Shown here: positions 16,092-24,477 of the stretch, piece by piece
Position numbering within the stretch: position 1 is the first letter of the stretch
How the letters are laid out: each line of letters opens with the position of its first letter
Assembly: GCF_020515625.1 (NCBI RefSeq)
Contig: NZ_JAIWPJ010000004.1
Coordinates: 62,001 to 126,000, forward strand
DNA: 64,000 nucleotides
Reading direction: 5' to 3'
DNA from: Natrinema amylolyticum
Lineage (GTDB): Archaea > Halobacteriota > Halobacteria > Halobacteriales > Natrialbaceae
Notes under the pieces: model-generated
Told to the model about the DNA's origin: nothing
Database searches by the model: none
The model's input: only the letters and a program-made list of their open reading frames with translations
Translations under genes and position numbers: made by a program

Positions 16092-17095
16092 GCGCGGCCC
16101 TCGATCTGGTCGTGATGACCGGCGATCACGACACCCACGGGACGATCGTCGACCGAGCCCGTCGGGCGGAAGAACTCGGATACAGTCGCGTTTCGATGGG
16201 CGAGGCGACGGGGTGGAGCATCGTTCCCACGCTCTCGCTGATCGCCGATCGAACCGACGACATCGGCATTTCGAACGACGTCTTTTCGCCGTACGGTCGG
16301 TCACCGGCGGTGCTCGCTCAGACGAGCCTCGCCTTGTCCGACCTCTCGGACGGGCGCTACCGGCTCGGGCTCGGCCCGAGTTCGCCGGCGCTGACCGAAC
16401 ACTGGCACGGGACGTCGTTCGACCGTCCGTTGCGACGACTTCGCGAAACCCTCGAGCTAGTGCGGGCGATCTGTACCGACGGAACCGCAACCTACGACGG
16501 CGAGATTTTCGACCTCGATGGATTGTCCTACGATCGGGAGCTTCCCGAGACGCCGCCGAAGATCGATCTCGCGACGCTCGGCCCGAAGGCGACGGAGTTG
16601 ACCGGTCGATTCGCGGACGGCTGGGTCCCCCAGCTGTTCTCGCCGACGGGACTCGAGGAGCGGTTGACGGACCTCGAGCGAGGTCTCGAACTCGGCGGAC
16701 GCGACGCGAGTGACGTCCGCGTCAGTCCGCTCCTGCGGTGTATCGCTAGCGAAGACCGCGAACAGGCTCGCACGAAGGCGCGGTCGATGATCGCGTTCCT
16801 GATCGGAGCCTACGGCCCGTACTACGGCGATTCGGTGGCTTCGCAGGGGTACGAAGACGTGGTCGAAAACGTGCGAGCGGCGTGGGACGACGGCGATCAG
16901 GAGAAGATGGCCGCAGCGCTTCCAGAGGACGTTCTCGACGAGTTCGCAGCCGCGGGGACGCCGGCAGAGGTTCGGTCGCAGGTGACGCGGTACGCCGATA
17001 TCGATGGCGTCGACGCGGTTCGGGTCGGCTTCGTCGGCGGAATGACCGACGCCGAAAAGGAAGAGACGATGACGGCTCTGGCCGACTTGCTATAA
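16088..17095 (+). CDS. LLM-class F420/FMN-dependent oxidoreductase
   Basis: The 335-residue luciferase-like TIM-barrel enzyme starts ALDLVVMTGDHDTHGTIVD, with RRAEELGYSRVSMGEA as helix 1/strand 2, ISNDVFSPYGRSPAVLAQTSL and GRYRLGLGPSSPALTEHWHG around residues 70-110. ALGPKATELTGRFADGW-type sequence (here TLGPKATELTGRFADGW) near residue 165 is typical of F420-dependent members. It is a close relative of the protein at 52926. Translation is probably initiated by the GGAGGAG seven nucleotides upstream, unusual in a window where most starts look leaderless. The substrate is unknown. Confidence 0.88.
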   Translation: MSAALDLVVMTGDHDTHGTIVDRARRAEELGYSRVSMGEATGWSIVPTLSLIADRTDDIGISNDVFSPYGRSPAVLAQTSLALSDLSDGRYRLGLGPSSPALTEHWHGTSFDRPLRRLRETLELVRAICTDGTATYDGEIFDLDGLSYDRELPETPPKIDLATLGPKATELTGRFADGWVPQLFSPTGLEERLTDLERGLELGGRDASDVRVSPLLRCIASEDREQARTKARSMIAFLIGAYGPYYGDSVASQGYEDVVENVRAAWDDGDQEKMAAALPEDVLDEFAAAGTPAEVRSQVTRYADIDGVDAVRVGFVGGMTDAEKEETMTALADLL

Positions 17096-17242
17096 CCCGC
17101 GTCACGCTGTCGGCGCGCAACCGATTACCGATGCTCGCGGAGCGTCCGAAACCGACCGGAATCGCCGTTGTCGTCGGTGACTCGATCGTGAGGCAGTACT
17201 GACACCGGAACAGCCTTCATCACGGTCGTCGTGTGGTGTCAC

Positions 17243-18214
17243 ATGACGGACTATGGTTATTTATTGCCAACGCGGGGTGCGGTCCTGACGAGCGACGACG
17301 AACAGGCATTGGCGGCGAAAACGGCGAGCGACGTACTCGGATTAGCGCGCCGGGCCGAAGCGACCGGGTTCAGTTCGGTCTGGGTCGGCGACAGCGTCCT
17401 CGCGAAACCGCGTCACGAACCGCTGTCGACGCTCGCAGCCGTCGCGTCGGAAACCGAAGCCGTGGACCTGGGCACCGCCGTCTACTTGCCGGATCTGAGA
17501 AATCCGGTCCACGTCGCCCATCAGGCTGCGACAGTGGATCAACTGAGCGGTGGACGACTCCGACTCGGCGTCGGCGTCGGTATCGGACCGGACGTCGAGG
17601 CGGAGTACGCGAATCTCGATCGTACCTTCCGCGAACGAGGGGCCAGAACTAACGAGTTACTCGAAATCGTTACTGAACTCTGGAACGGAGACGCCGTCGA
17701 CTATAACGGGGAGTACTACGATCTCGAGGACGCGAGCATCGGGTTCGAACCGGTCGGCGAGGTGCCGATATACGTCGCCTCAGCGGCGTTCGATCCGTCG
17801 GACGGCTTTCCGAGATCGATCGAGGAGCGACTGGCCACACACGGCGACGGCTGGCTCCCAATCGGATTCGGGCCGGAGCAGTATCGCGACGGATTCGGGG
17901 AAATCGCAGCCCTGCTCGAGGAGTCCGGACGGTCGAGCGATACGTTCCGCAAGGCGATCTATCTCGACGTGGTCATCGACGAAGACGAGTCCCGTGCGAT
18001 CGAGACCGCCAGGTCGTTCTACGAACGGTACTATCCGGCCTGGCCGACGCTCTCGGACGACCAAATTCGAGACAAGGGTGCCTTCGGACCGATCGAAACC
18101 GTCCGAGAGACGATCGACGCGTACGAAGCCGCCGGCGTTGAGACGATCGCCGTCAGGTTCACGACCGACGCCCAGCGAAAGCAGCTCCGAACGTTCGCTC
18201 CACTCGTCGGATAA
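17243..18214 (+). CDS. LLM-class oxidoreductase
   Basis: The 323-residue luciferase-like protein opens MTDYGYLLPTRGAVLTSDD, followed by LARRAEATGFSSVWVGDSVLAKPRHEPLSTLAAVASET, the classic first third of this family. GRLRLGVGVGIGPDVEAEY occurs near residue 105 and PIYVASAAFDPSDGFPRSIEERLATHGDGWLP in the centre. It diverges clearly from the neighbour at 16088, so it is not a recent duplicate. An upstream GTG at 17231 is in frame, but the ATG at 17243 matches family starts. It may share a transcript with the preceding LLM gene, 147 bp upstream. Confidence 0.86.
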   Translation: MTDYGYLLPTRGAVLTSDDEQALAAKTASDVLGLARRAEATGFSSVWVGDSVLAKPRHEPLSTLAAVASETEAVDLGTAVYLPDLRNPVHVAHQAATVDQLSGGRLRLGVGVGIGPDVEAEYANLDRTFRERGARTNELLEIVTELWNGDAVDYNGEYYDLEDASIGFEPVGEVPIYVASAAFDPSDGFPRSIEERLATHGDGWLPIGFGPEQYRDGFGEIAALLEESGRSSDTFRKAIYLDVVIDEDESRAIETARSFYERYYPAWPTLSDDQIRDKGAFGPIETVRETIDAYEAAGVETIAVRFTTDAQRKQLRTFAPLVG

Positions 18215-18350
18215 GCACGGGTTCGTGATCCGTCTCAAAACCCGATCTTCGACGCGGTCGACGTGGACCGATCGATAGCGACTGTCCCGAGCAGATATCC
18301 AGACCCATACCAAGAACTATGCACTTACAGATGGTGTGGATAGGTAGAAC

Positions 18351-19280
18351 ATGCCACAGGAGGTATCCAAGCCCAAATACCGAGAACTCAGCGATGGCCT
18401 CTACTGGACCCAGGAGTGTCTCCCGCTGGGAACGCTCAGCGAACTGGAACGGTTCGATCTCGAGCGGTGGGTCGAACCTGACGAGGACGTCCACGGTTGT
18501 CAAAACGCGTATCTCTTTTCGGACGAGCGGAATCTATTGTTCGATACCCTCACACAACCGAACAGCGAGCACGTCGTGGAACTGATCGACGAGTTGCTCG
18601 ATGGGGACGATCTCGACTATCTCGCCATCTCGCACCCGGAAGCCAACCACGCCGGCAACACCTTCACGATCCTCGAAGCGTATCCGGATGCGACGCTACT
18701 GGTTCCCGGCGAAGCGGCCGGTTACGGAAGCGGACACAGTGCCGAACACGAACTCTATCATATCGCGGCCGAGACGCCGGCGGACGTCGACCAGGTTCCG
18801 AACGAGATTCGATACGTTGAACCGGGAGATTCGATCGACCTGGGAACGCACACGGTCGAGTTCGAAGCGCCGCTGTTCCCCGACCACTCGTTTACGCTGT
18901 GGATGAGCGAACGAACGACGAACACCCTGTTTACGGTCGATTGGATGGGATTCCTCCACCAAAATTCGAACTGCGTGAAAACCGCGAGCGAACTCGACCG
19001 CGACGTCGCGGTCGAACAGGTGTTTCGGTTTCACGCACTGGCGTTTCCGTGGATGCGATTCGGGGATACCGACGCGATCGAACGCGCCGTCGACGACGTC
19101 AGAGAGCGGTTCGACCCCGACGTCATCGCTCCGGCCCACGGCATGGTCATGACCGAGGATCTAGACGCGTATCTGGACCGCTTCCTCGAGGCCGTCACGG
19201 CGCTGTCTCGCGAAGGTGAACGGAGCAACATGGAGAGCAAACTCGAGTACATACTGCGGCCGCCGGAGGTGGACCAATGA
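18351..19280 (+). CDS. metallo-beta-lactamase-fold protein of the flavodiiron (ODP) type
   Basis: The 309-residue protein resembles the metallo-beta-lactamase half of FprA/flavodiiron oxygen or NO reductases, without a flavodoxin domain. The metal motif reads AISHPEANHAGN near residue 100 (HxExxH), with a histidine in LFPDHSFTLWM, an acidic ligand in TLFTVDWMGFL and a final histidine in IAPAHGMVM. Together these match the di-iron ligand set, with Asn in place of the Asp of HxExDH. It could be an oxidoreductase needing an external electron donor, or a hydrolase. It overlaps the next gene by ATGA. Confidence 0.85.
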   Translation: MPQEVSKPKYRELSDGLYWTQECLPLGTLSELERFDLERWVEPDEDVHGCQNAYLFSDERNLLFDTLTQPNSEHVVELIDELLDGDDLDYLAISHPEANHAGNTFTILEAYPDATLLVPGEAAGYGSGHSAEHELYHIAAETPADVDQVPNEIRYVEPGDSIDLGTHTVEFEAPLFPDHSFTLWMSERTTNTLFTVDWMGFLHQNSNCVKTASELDRDVAVEQVFRFHALAFPWMRFGDTDAIERAVDDVRERFDPDVIAPAHGMVMTEDLDAYLDRFLEAVTALSREGERSNMESKLEYILRPPEVDQ

Positions 19281-20008
19281 CGACGAAACTCACCGACGAC
19301 GTCCACTGGATCTCGAGTTGCCATCCGGACGAGGAGTACCACATGCACATGTCCGAGTACCTGATCCAGGGCGAGGACGGGACCGTTCTCGTCGACTCGG
19401 GATCGAGCCACTACCGCGACGAGATCATCGAAGAGATCGATCGACTCACCGACGGGACCGGGCCGGACGTGGTACTACTCACCCACTCGACGCTCCCCCA
19501 CACCGAAAACGTTCCCGCGTTCGAAGCGAAGTGGGGCGAGATCAAGACCATTGCCGCCACGGGGCGGTATCCCGAAATCGTCGGTCTGCCGAACGCAGAA
19601 GCTCGACAGCTCAACCGGCCGGTCGAGTTCGCCGGCCGGCCGCTCACGTGTATTCACCCGTTGCTCACCGACGTGACGGTCTCTCAGTGGGCGTACGACC
19701 ACGAGTCGGGCGTCCTGTTCACGGCGGAGGCGTTCGGACACTATCACGACCCCGGGAACTGCGAGTTAACGACGGCCGAAATCGACGGTGGCGTTTCCGC
19801 CGACCACATCGACGACTTCTATCTCGACAAACTCCCGTTCATCGATTATCTCGACCGTGAGAAGCTCGGTAACGCCTTCGAAATGCTGTTCGAAACCCTC
19901 GACGTGACGTACGTCGCCCCCATCCACGGCAATCCCGTCTCGGGCGAGGATATCGACCGCTACGTCGCTGACGTCCTGGAAGCGCTCGAGCCGCCGGAGG
20001 GCGCGTAG
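19277..20008 (+). CDS. metallo-beta-lactamase-fold paralogue with altered metal ligands
   Basis: The 243-residue protein has the same fold and length as the core of its upstream neighbour: LTDDVHWISSCHPDEEYHMHMSEYLI at the start, TVLVDSGSSHYRDEIIEEID, and VAPIHGNPVSGEDIDRYVADVLEAL at the end. The first metal motif has changed to LLTHSTLPHTENV, losing the glutamate of HxExxH. The later aspartate is replaced by TAEAFG. At most a partial metal site remains. The 4-nt overlap with the catalytic-looking partner suggests a heteromeric complex in which this is the structural or regulatory subunit. Confidence 0.8.
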   Translation: MTTKLTDDVHWISSCHPDEEYHMHMSEYLIQGEDGTVLVDSGSSHYRDEIIEEIDRLTDGTGPDVVLLTHSTLPHTENVPAFEAKWGEIKTIAATGRYPEIVGLPNAEARQLNRPVEFAGRPLTCIHPLLTDVTVSQWAYDHESGVLFTAEAFGHYHDPGNCELTTAEIDGGVSADHIDDFYLDKLPFIDYLDREKLGNAFEMLFETLDVTYVAPIHGNPVSGEDIDRYVADVLEALEPPEGA

Positions 20009-20305
20009 TACTCAGGTACGTCCGACGACGGAGCGGTTGGAACGCCTTTTATCATCGAACCCGCCAAAACGATTCTCTCGAGCGTCTAACGCGACGGGGT
20101 CATCAGATCCGATGCTATCAATCGCGTTCCGGTCTGATCGTCACGGTGTTCCGATTCGCGTTTCCGGACCGAATCCGCCACAGCCGTACCGGATGGGCGC
20201 TACGATTCAGCCTCGAGATATTCTCTCGGTAAAACGATTGGACAAATGCACATATATTATGTGAGTTGACGTGTTCAGGTCGTATCGGAGGCGGATAGCA
20301 TTACC
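20009..20305. other. intergenic region with promoter of the paired ACAD operon
   Basis: About 300 bp with no gene. CATATATTATG around 20251-20261 is a good TATA box and predicts a leader of roughly 23 nt before ATG 20306. GGAGG at 20287-20291 lies 14 nt before that ATG, rather far for an efficient Shine-Dalgarno. Confidence 0.45.
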
Positions 20306-21511
20306 ATGGACTTTAGCTATACGGACGAGCAAGACGCGTTTCGCCGCGAATTGCGAGCGTGGCTCGAGGAGAACGCCCCGGACGGTTGGCTCGAGGATCC
20401 GGAACTTCCCGATGACGACGCCGAACGCGTCGAGTTCCTTCGAGACTGGCAGCGAACGCTCGCCGACGACGGCTGGGCGGGCGTCCACTGGCCCGAAGAG
20501 TACGGCGGACGGGGCGCGTCGTTGATCGAGCAGGCGATCTACCGCGAAGAGATGGCTCGAATCAACGCGCCACCGCAGATCAACCTCATCGGAATCAACC
20601 TCATCGCCCCGACGCTGATCGAGGTCGGAACCGAAGAACAGAAACGGCGATTCCTCCCGAGTATCCGCAGTGCGGAGGAGATCTGGTGTCAGGGCTATTC
20701 CGAGCCGGAAGCGGGCTCGGACGTCGCGAGTCTGTCAACGAGCGCGGAGCCAAACGGCGACGGCGAGTGGATTATCAACGGGCAGAAGATCTGGACCAGT
20801 TACGCTCACGTCGCCGACTGGTGTTTCCTCGTCGCGCGAACCGACGACTCTGGGAAGAAACACGAGGGGCTCACCGTCTTCCTCGTCGAAATGGACCAAG
20901 ACGAGATCAGCACGGAACCGATCCACCAGCCACACGACGACCGGACCTTCAACCAGGTCTACTTCGACGATGCGGTCGCCTCCGAAGACCTCGTCGTCGG
21001 CGAGATCGATCAGGGATGGGACGTCGTCATGACGCTTTCGGCGTTCGAGCACGGTTCGACGTCGATCTATACGATCGAACAGCGGTATCTGGACCTCCTC
21101 GAGTACTGCCGAACCGAGACGCGAAACGGGACGCCACTGATCGAACGGGACCGAGTCCGACAGCAACTGGCGGATTTCGATGCGCGTATTCAGGCGGCGA
21201 AGGCCACGCACCTCAGGAACGTGAGCGAGCAGATGGAGACGGGAACCCCCGGACCGGAGGGGTCGATGGACCTACTTGTCAGCGACGAACTCAGAAACGA
21301 CCTACTCAACTTCGCAGTGAACCTGCAGGGACCGGCCGCGGCCCTGTGGGAGAACGGTCACAACGCCTTCGACGAGACGTCCGGCTACATCCGATCGTAC
21401 GGCGCGTGGATCGCCGCCGGAACGGGAGACATCCAGCGAAACATCATCGGCGAGCGGGTGCTCGGCTTGCCGAAGGACATCAAGAGCGAAACGAGCCACC
21501 GGAGTGAGTAA
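20306..21511 (+). CDS. acyl-CoA dehydrogenase, putative alpha subunit of a heteromeric enzyme
   Basis: The 401-residue FAD-dependent acyl-CoA dehydrogenase introduces an alpha-beta double bond into acyl-CoA. It shows the N-terminal helical domain (MDFSYTDEQDAFRRELRAWL), the FAD/substrate segment WCQGYSEPEAGSDVASLST near residue 130, IINGQKIWTSYAHVADW, and IAAGTGDIQRNIIGERVLGLPKD at the end. The usual Glu of the C-terminal EGT motif is replaced (AAGT). The Glu in LSAFEHGST is a candidate base on helix G, as in other FadE-type enzymes. The next ACAD gene starts two nucleotides after its stop; such adjacent unlike pairs form alpha2-beta2 enzymes in mycobacterial steroid degradation. Confidence 0.9.
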   Translation: MDFSYTDEQDAFRRELRAWLEENAPDGWLEDPELPDDDAERVEFLRDWQRTLADDGWAGVHWPEEYGGRGASLIEQAIYREEMARINAPPQINLIGINLIAPTLIEVGTEEQKRRFLPSIRSAEEIWCQGYSEPEAGSDVASLSTSAEPNGDGEWIINGQKIWTSYAHVADWCFLVARTDDSGKKHEGLTVFLVEMDQDEISTEPIHQPHDDRTFNQVYFDDAVASEDLVVGEIDQGWDVVMTLSAFEHGSTSIYTIEQRYLDLLEYCRTETRNGTPLIERDRVRQQLADFDARIQAAKATHLRNVSEQMETGTPGPEGSMDLLVSDELRNDLLNFAVNLQGPAAALWENGHNAFDETSGYIRSYGAWIAAGTGDIQRNIIGERVLGLPKDIKSETSHRSE

Positions 21512-21513
21512 CG

Positions 21514-22674
21514 ATGGATGCGAGACTAACCGAGGAACACGAGCGCGTACAGGAGACCGCACGGGAGTTTATCGAATCGGAGGGCGGAATCGACCTCGCG
21601 AGGCGACAGATCGACGGCGAGAACGTCATCGACGACCTGTGGGACGAACTCGCCGACCTCGACTACACGGCGATCACCGTTCCGCTCGAGTACGACGGAT
21701 TCGGCGAGGGGATGGTGTACCTGGCGGCCCTGCTCGAGACTGCGGGTCGATACGCACTGCCCGGGCCGCTCCCCGAGACGGCGGCCGTCGCCGTGCCGTT
21801 GATTCGCGATCTCGGCACCGAAGAACAGCGGTCGCGGTTCCTGCCGGCGGTCGCCGACGGCGACCTCCGCATGAGCGTCGCCGTGTACGACGACGAAACC
21901 GAACCCCTCCCGGGCAGTATTCAGATGGGAGTCGAACGTCGCGGCGACGAGGAGACGACCGAGTTCCGACTCGAGGGGACGAAAACGCTGGTTCCGTACG
22001 CCGCGGAGACCGATGTGGTGATCGTCGCCGCGCGAACGAGGGAGAGCCAGGGATACGAAGGCGTCTCGCTGTTCGCGATCGAAACCGACCACGACGCCGT
22101 CGAGGCGACCCGGATGGACAGCCTCGATTGGGCTCGGCCGATGTACGAGCTGTCGATCGACGGACTCACGGTCGGCGAGGACGCGCTGCTCGGTCCGCTA
22201 CACGGCGGCGGAAGCGCGCTCGTGACCGCGATGGATCGGTTTTCCGTCGCGGGGACTGCGATGCTCGTCGGGGCCGCCGACAGGGCGGTAGAGCTCTCCG
22301 CCGAATACGGCAACGAGCGCGAACAGTACGGGCATCCGATCGGCCGGTTCCAGGCCGTCAAACACCGAACGGCCGACATGTGGGTCGATATGCAGAGCGC
22401 CCGCTCGCTGGTCTACTACGCCGCGTGGGCACTCGACGAGGACGAACCGGACGCCGCGCGCGCCGCCGCCGCGACGAAGTCCTTCGCGGCCGACCGCTTA
22501 CACCGCGTCTTCGGCGACGACATCTGGAACCACGGCGGGATGGGATTCACCTGGGATCACGACGCTCACATCTACCTGAAACAGGCCAAGAGCTGGCGGA
22601 ACTTCCTCGGCTCCCCCGAAGCGAATCGGGATCGACTCATCGACTCACGGCTCGCTGCCGAACGGAAACGGTAA
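21514..22674 (+). CDS. acyl-CoA dehydrogenase, putative beta subunit of a heteromeric enzyme
   Basis: The 386-residue divergent ACAD begins MDARLTEEHERVQETAREF. The middle domain is degenerate: the normal substrate segment is reduced to MSVAVYDDETEPLPGS near residue 125. The C-terminal helices are well kept (EQYGHPIGRFQAVKHRTADMWVDMQSARSLVYY). They end in WNHGGMGFTWDHDAHIYLKQAKSW, a sequence characteristic of the ChsE2-like partner subunit rather than a stand-alone ACAD. It lies 2 nt after the first subunit and would supply half of a shared FAD site. Bulky ring- or branch-containing CoA thioesters are typical substrates of this architecture. Confidence 0.88.
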   Translation: MDARLTEEHERVQETAREFIESEGGIDLARRQIDGENVIDDLWDELADLDYTAITVPLEYDGFGEGMVYLAALLETAGRYALPGPLPETAAVAVPLIRDLGTEEQRSRFLPAVADGDLRMSVAVYDDETEPLPGSIQMGVERRGDEETTEFRLEGTKTLVPYAAETDVVIVAARTRESQGYEGVSLFAIETDHDAVEATRMDSLDWARPMYELSIDGLTVGEDALLGPLHGGGSALVTAMDRFSVAGTAMLVGAADRAVELSAEYGNEREQYGHPIGRFQAVKHRTADMWVDMQSARSLVYYAAWALDEDEPDAARAAAATKSFAADRLHRVFGDDIWNHGGMGFTWDHDAHIYLKQAKSWRNFLGSPEANRDRLIDSRLAAERKR

Positions 22675-22808
22675 GCACAGCCCTCGCTCGAGCAGTTCGA
22701 CTTCCGCAGTCGGGCCGCCCGGCTTCGATTGCAAACGATCGGCACGCGGTGCCGTCTCGTTCTTGCAGATTCGTCGCCGCCGAAACGGTGTCTCGTCAGT
22801 CCTTAGGG

Positions 22809-22814
22809 TTATAT
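22809..22814 (+). promoter_or_regulatory. TATA box upstream of mini-ORF 22839 and the kinase
   Basis: TTATAT is centred about 27 bp before ATG 22839, the leaderless spacing. It is 143 bp before the kinase start at 22955. Confidence 0.6.
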
Positions 22815-22838
22815 GTGGGTTCGGTGTTACCTAGTAGC

Positions 22839-22958
22839 ATGATACATCGGTGCGTTTCGAACGGCACGCTCACACCGAAACGTCCCCGGACGCTCGAGCG
22901 AAAAAATCGACCGCTCGGAGAACTGACGGTGCTTTCACTCGCTGGAGTCTCGACATGA
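22839..22958 (+). CDS. putative 39-residue leaderless leader peptide coupled to the kinase
   Basis: ATG 22839 follows a TATA box by 27 bp and opens a 39-codon frame starting MIHRCVSNGTLTPKRPRTLE. It terminates at TGA 22956-22958, overlapping the kinase ATG 22955 as ATGA. GGAG at 22944-22947 is seven nucleotides before the kinase start. The peptide is basic, unlike normal haloarchaeal proteins, so if translated it more likely serves as a regulatory leader than as a protein. An alternative is a longer kinase from GTG 22850, but homologues start near 22955. Confidence 0.42.
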   Translation: MIHRCVSNGTLTPKRPRTLERKNRPLGELTVLSLAGVST

Positions 22959-24073
22959 CACGTTCAACTGACTCCGACTACCTCGACCGGTTGATCGACA
23001 CCGACGCGCTCCGGCGGTACCTGGAGACGACGCTCGGTCCCGCGGACAGGCTCGAGACTGAGTACCACCAGGAGGGGCAATCGAACGAGACGCTCTTTCT
23101 CCAGTGGGGGGATCGCGATCTCGTGCTTCGGCGACCGCCCGCCGGAGCGACGGCCGACTCCGCACACGACGTACTCCGGGAATATCGGGTCATCGAAGCC
23201 CTTCAAGACGCGGACGTACCGGTCCCCCGGACGGTCGCGAGCTGTGACGACCACGGCGTCATCGGTGCCGATTTCTACGTGATGGAGCGGTGTCGCGGCG
23301 ACGTGATCAGGGACGAGGAACCCGACCGGTTCGGCGAACCGCGCTACCGACAACTGGTAGCGGATCGATTTATCGACACGATCGCCGACATCCACGAGAT
23401 CGATCCCGCAGCGGTCGGTCTCGACGATTTGGGGCATCCAGACGGGTACACCGAACGGCAAATCGAACGGTGGACCGACCAACTCGAGTGGGCGTTCGAG
23501 CGGACGGAACGGGAACGATCCGTCCCGTTGCTTCGGGAGATCGCCGATTGGCTCGCCGCGAACGTCCCCGAGGAGTACGATCACACGCTGGTTCACGGCG
23601 ATTACAAGCTCGATAACGTGATGTTCGCGCCGGGCGGGGGACGCGACGCGTCCCCGAACGAGCGAGCGAGCGACGCCCGCGAGCAGTCGCCGGAGATCGA
23701 AGCCGTTTTCGACTGGGAACTGTGTACCCGCGGCGATCCCGCGATGGATCTGGGATGGATGCTGGTTTACTGGCCTGATCCGGGTGATCCGGAGTTCGAG
23801 GGCCAACTGTTTCCCCAGTTTTTGGTCCGAGACGGCTATCCGACTCGACGGGAACTCGTTGATCGCTACGAGGATCAAACCGGTCGAACGTTCGATCATC
23901 ATCGGTTCTATCGAACGTTCGGCGTGTTCAAGATGGCCAGCGCCTGTGAGATGATGTACCGACGGTATCTCGAGGGGAACGCGAACAACGAGACCTATCC
24001 CCTGATGGAACGGCGAGTTCCGCGCCTCGCGGAACGTGCCGACCGGATCCGAACGGGCGATGAACCGTTGTAG
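22955..24073 (+). CDS. ACAD10/11-type phosphotransferase (APH-fold small-molecule kinase)
   Basis: The 372-residue protein has the aminoglycoside-phosphotransferase fold, close to the kinase domain fused to human ACAD10/11. QEGQSNETLFLQWGDRDLVLRRPP is the nucleotide loop and lysine strand. EYRVIEALQDADVPVPRTV and DFYVMERCRGDVI follow. LVHGDYKLDNVMF near residue 210 is the catalytic Brenner loop, and VFDWELCTRGDPAMDLGW holds the metal-binding Asp. A run around residues 230-245 (rich in Asp, Ser, Glu, Arg) is an insertion absent from the paralogue at 37871. Known relatives phosphorylate the hydroxyl of 4-hydroxyacyl-CoA. It follows the ACAD pair and may form one pathway with it. Confidence 0.86.
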   Translation: MTRSTDSDYLDRLIDTDALRRYLETTLGPADRLETEYHQEGQSNETLFLQWGDRDLVLRRPPAGATADSAHDVLREYRVIEALQDADVPVPRTVASCDDHGVIGADFYVMERCRGDVIRDEEPDRFGEPRYRQLVADRFIDTIADIHEIDPAAVGLDDLGHPDGYTERQIERWTDQLEWAFERTERERSVPLLREIADWLAANVPEEYDHTLVHGDYKLDNVMFAPGGGRDASPNERASDAREQSPEIEAVFDWELCTRGDPAMDLGWMLVYWPDPGDPEFEGQLFPQFLVRDGYPTRRELVDRYEDQTGRTFDHHRFYRTFGVFKMASACEMMYRRYLEGNANNETYPLMERRVPRLAERADRIRTGDEPL

Positions 24074-24216
24074 ACTCGTTCCTGGTTCGCCAAGAGGCGA
24101 TGTCCTGTTCGCGGTACGGGCGAGGTGCTTGCAGACTACTTTCGAAGGAGGTGGCTTCTACTCCACTGGACGATAGCCAGACATAAGATGGATCGTGAGA
24201 AACGGTATGGGATCAC

Positions 24217-24387
24217 ATGGGTTCTTCACGAACACCGACGGTCGCAGGAACGGCTACACTTCCGAACGGCACGTATTCGGTTCCCGAGCGAGACCTCGCG
24301 ATGACCGTCGTTCGGGACGCCCTCGACGACGCCGATATCGCGCCGTCGGCCATCGACGGATTTTACGTGTCCTCACCACGGCCTTGA
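24217..24387 (+). pseudogene. truncated N-terminal fragment of an SCP-x/thiolase-like gene
   Basis: A 56-residue open frame begins MGSSRTPTVAGTATLPNG, continues with DLAMTVVRDALDDADIAPSAI, and ends DGFYVSSPRP before TGA. The helix and 'DIAPSAIDGFYVS' turn match the first 60 or so residues of SCP2-type thiolases, like the one at the right window end. None of the catalytic parts remain, and the DNA after the stop shows no continuation in any frame before the CoA-transferase stop at 24478. It is best read as a deletion remnant. A small independent protein is possible but less likely. Confidence 0.6.
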
Positions 24388-24477
24388 ACCGTTCTCGACG
24401 AGTGAGTCCAGTTCGGGTGAGCGAGAACCGCGCTACCTGCTTGCGGATCGAGACGGACATCTCCGGGTATGCAGCAG

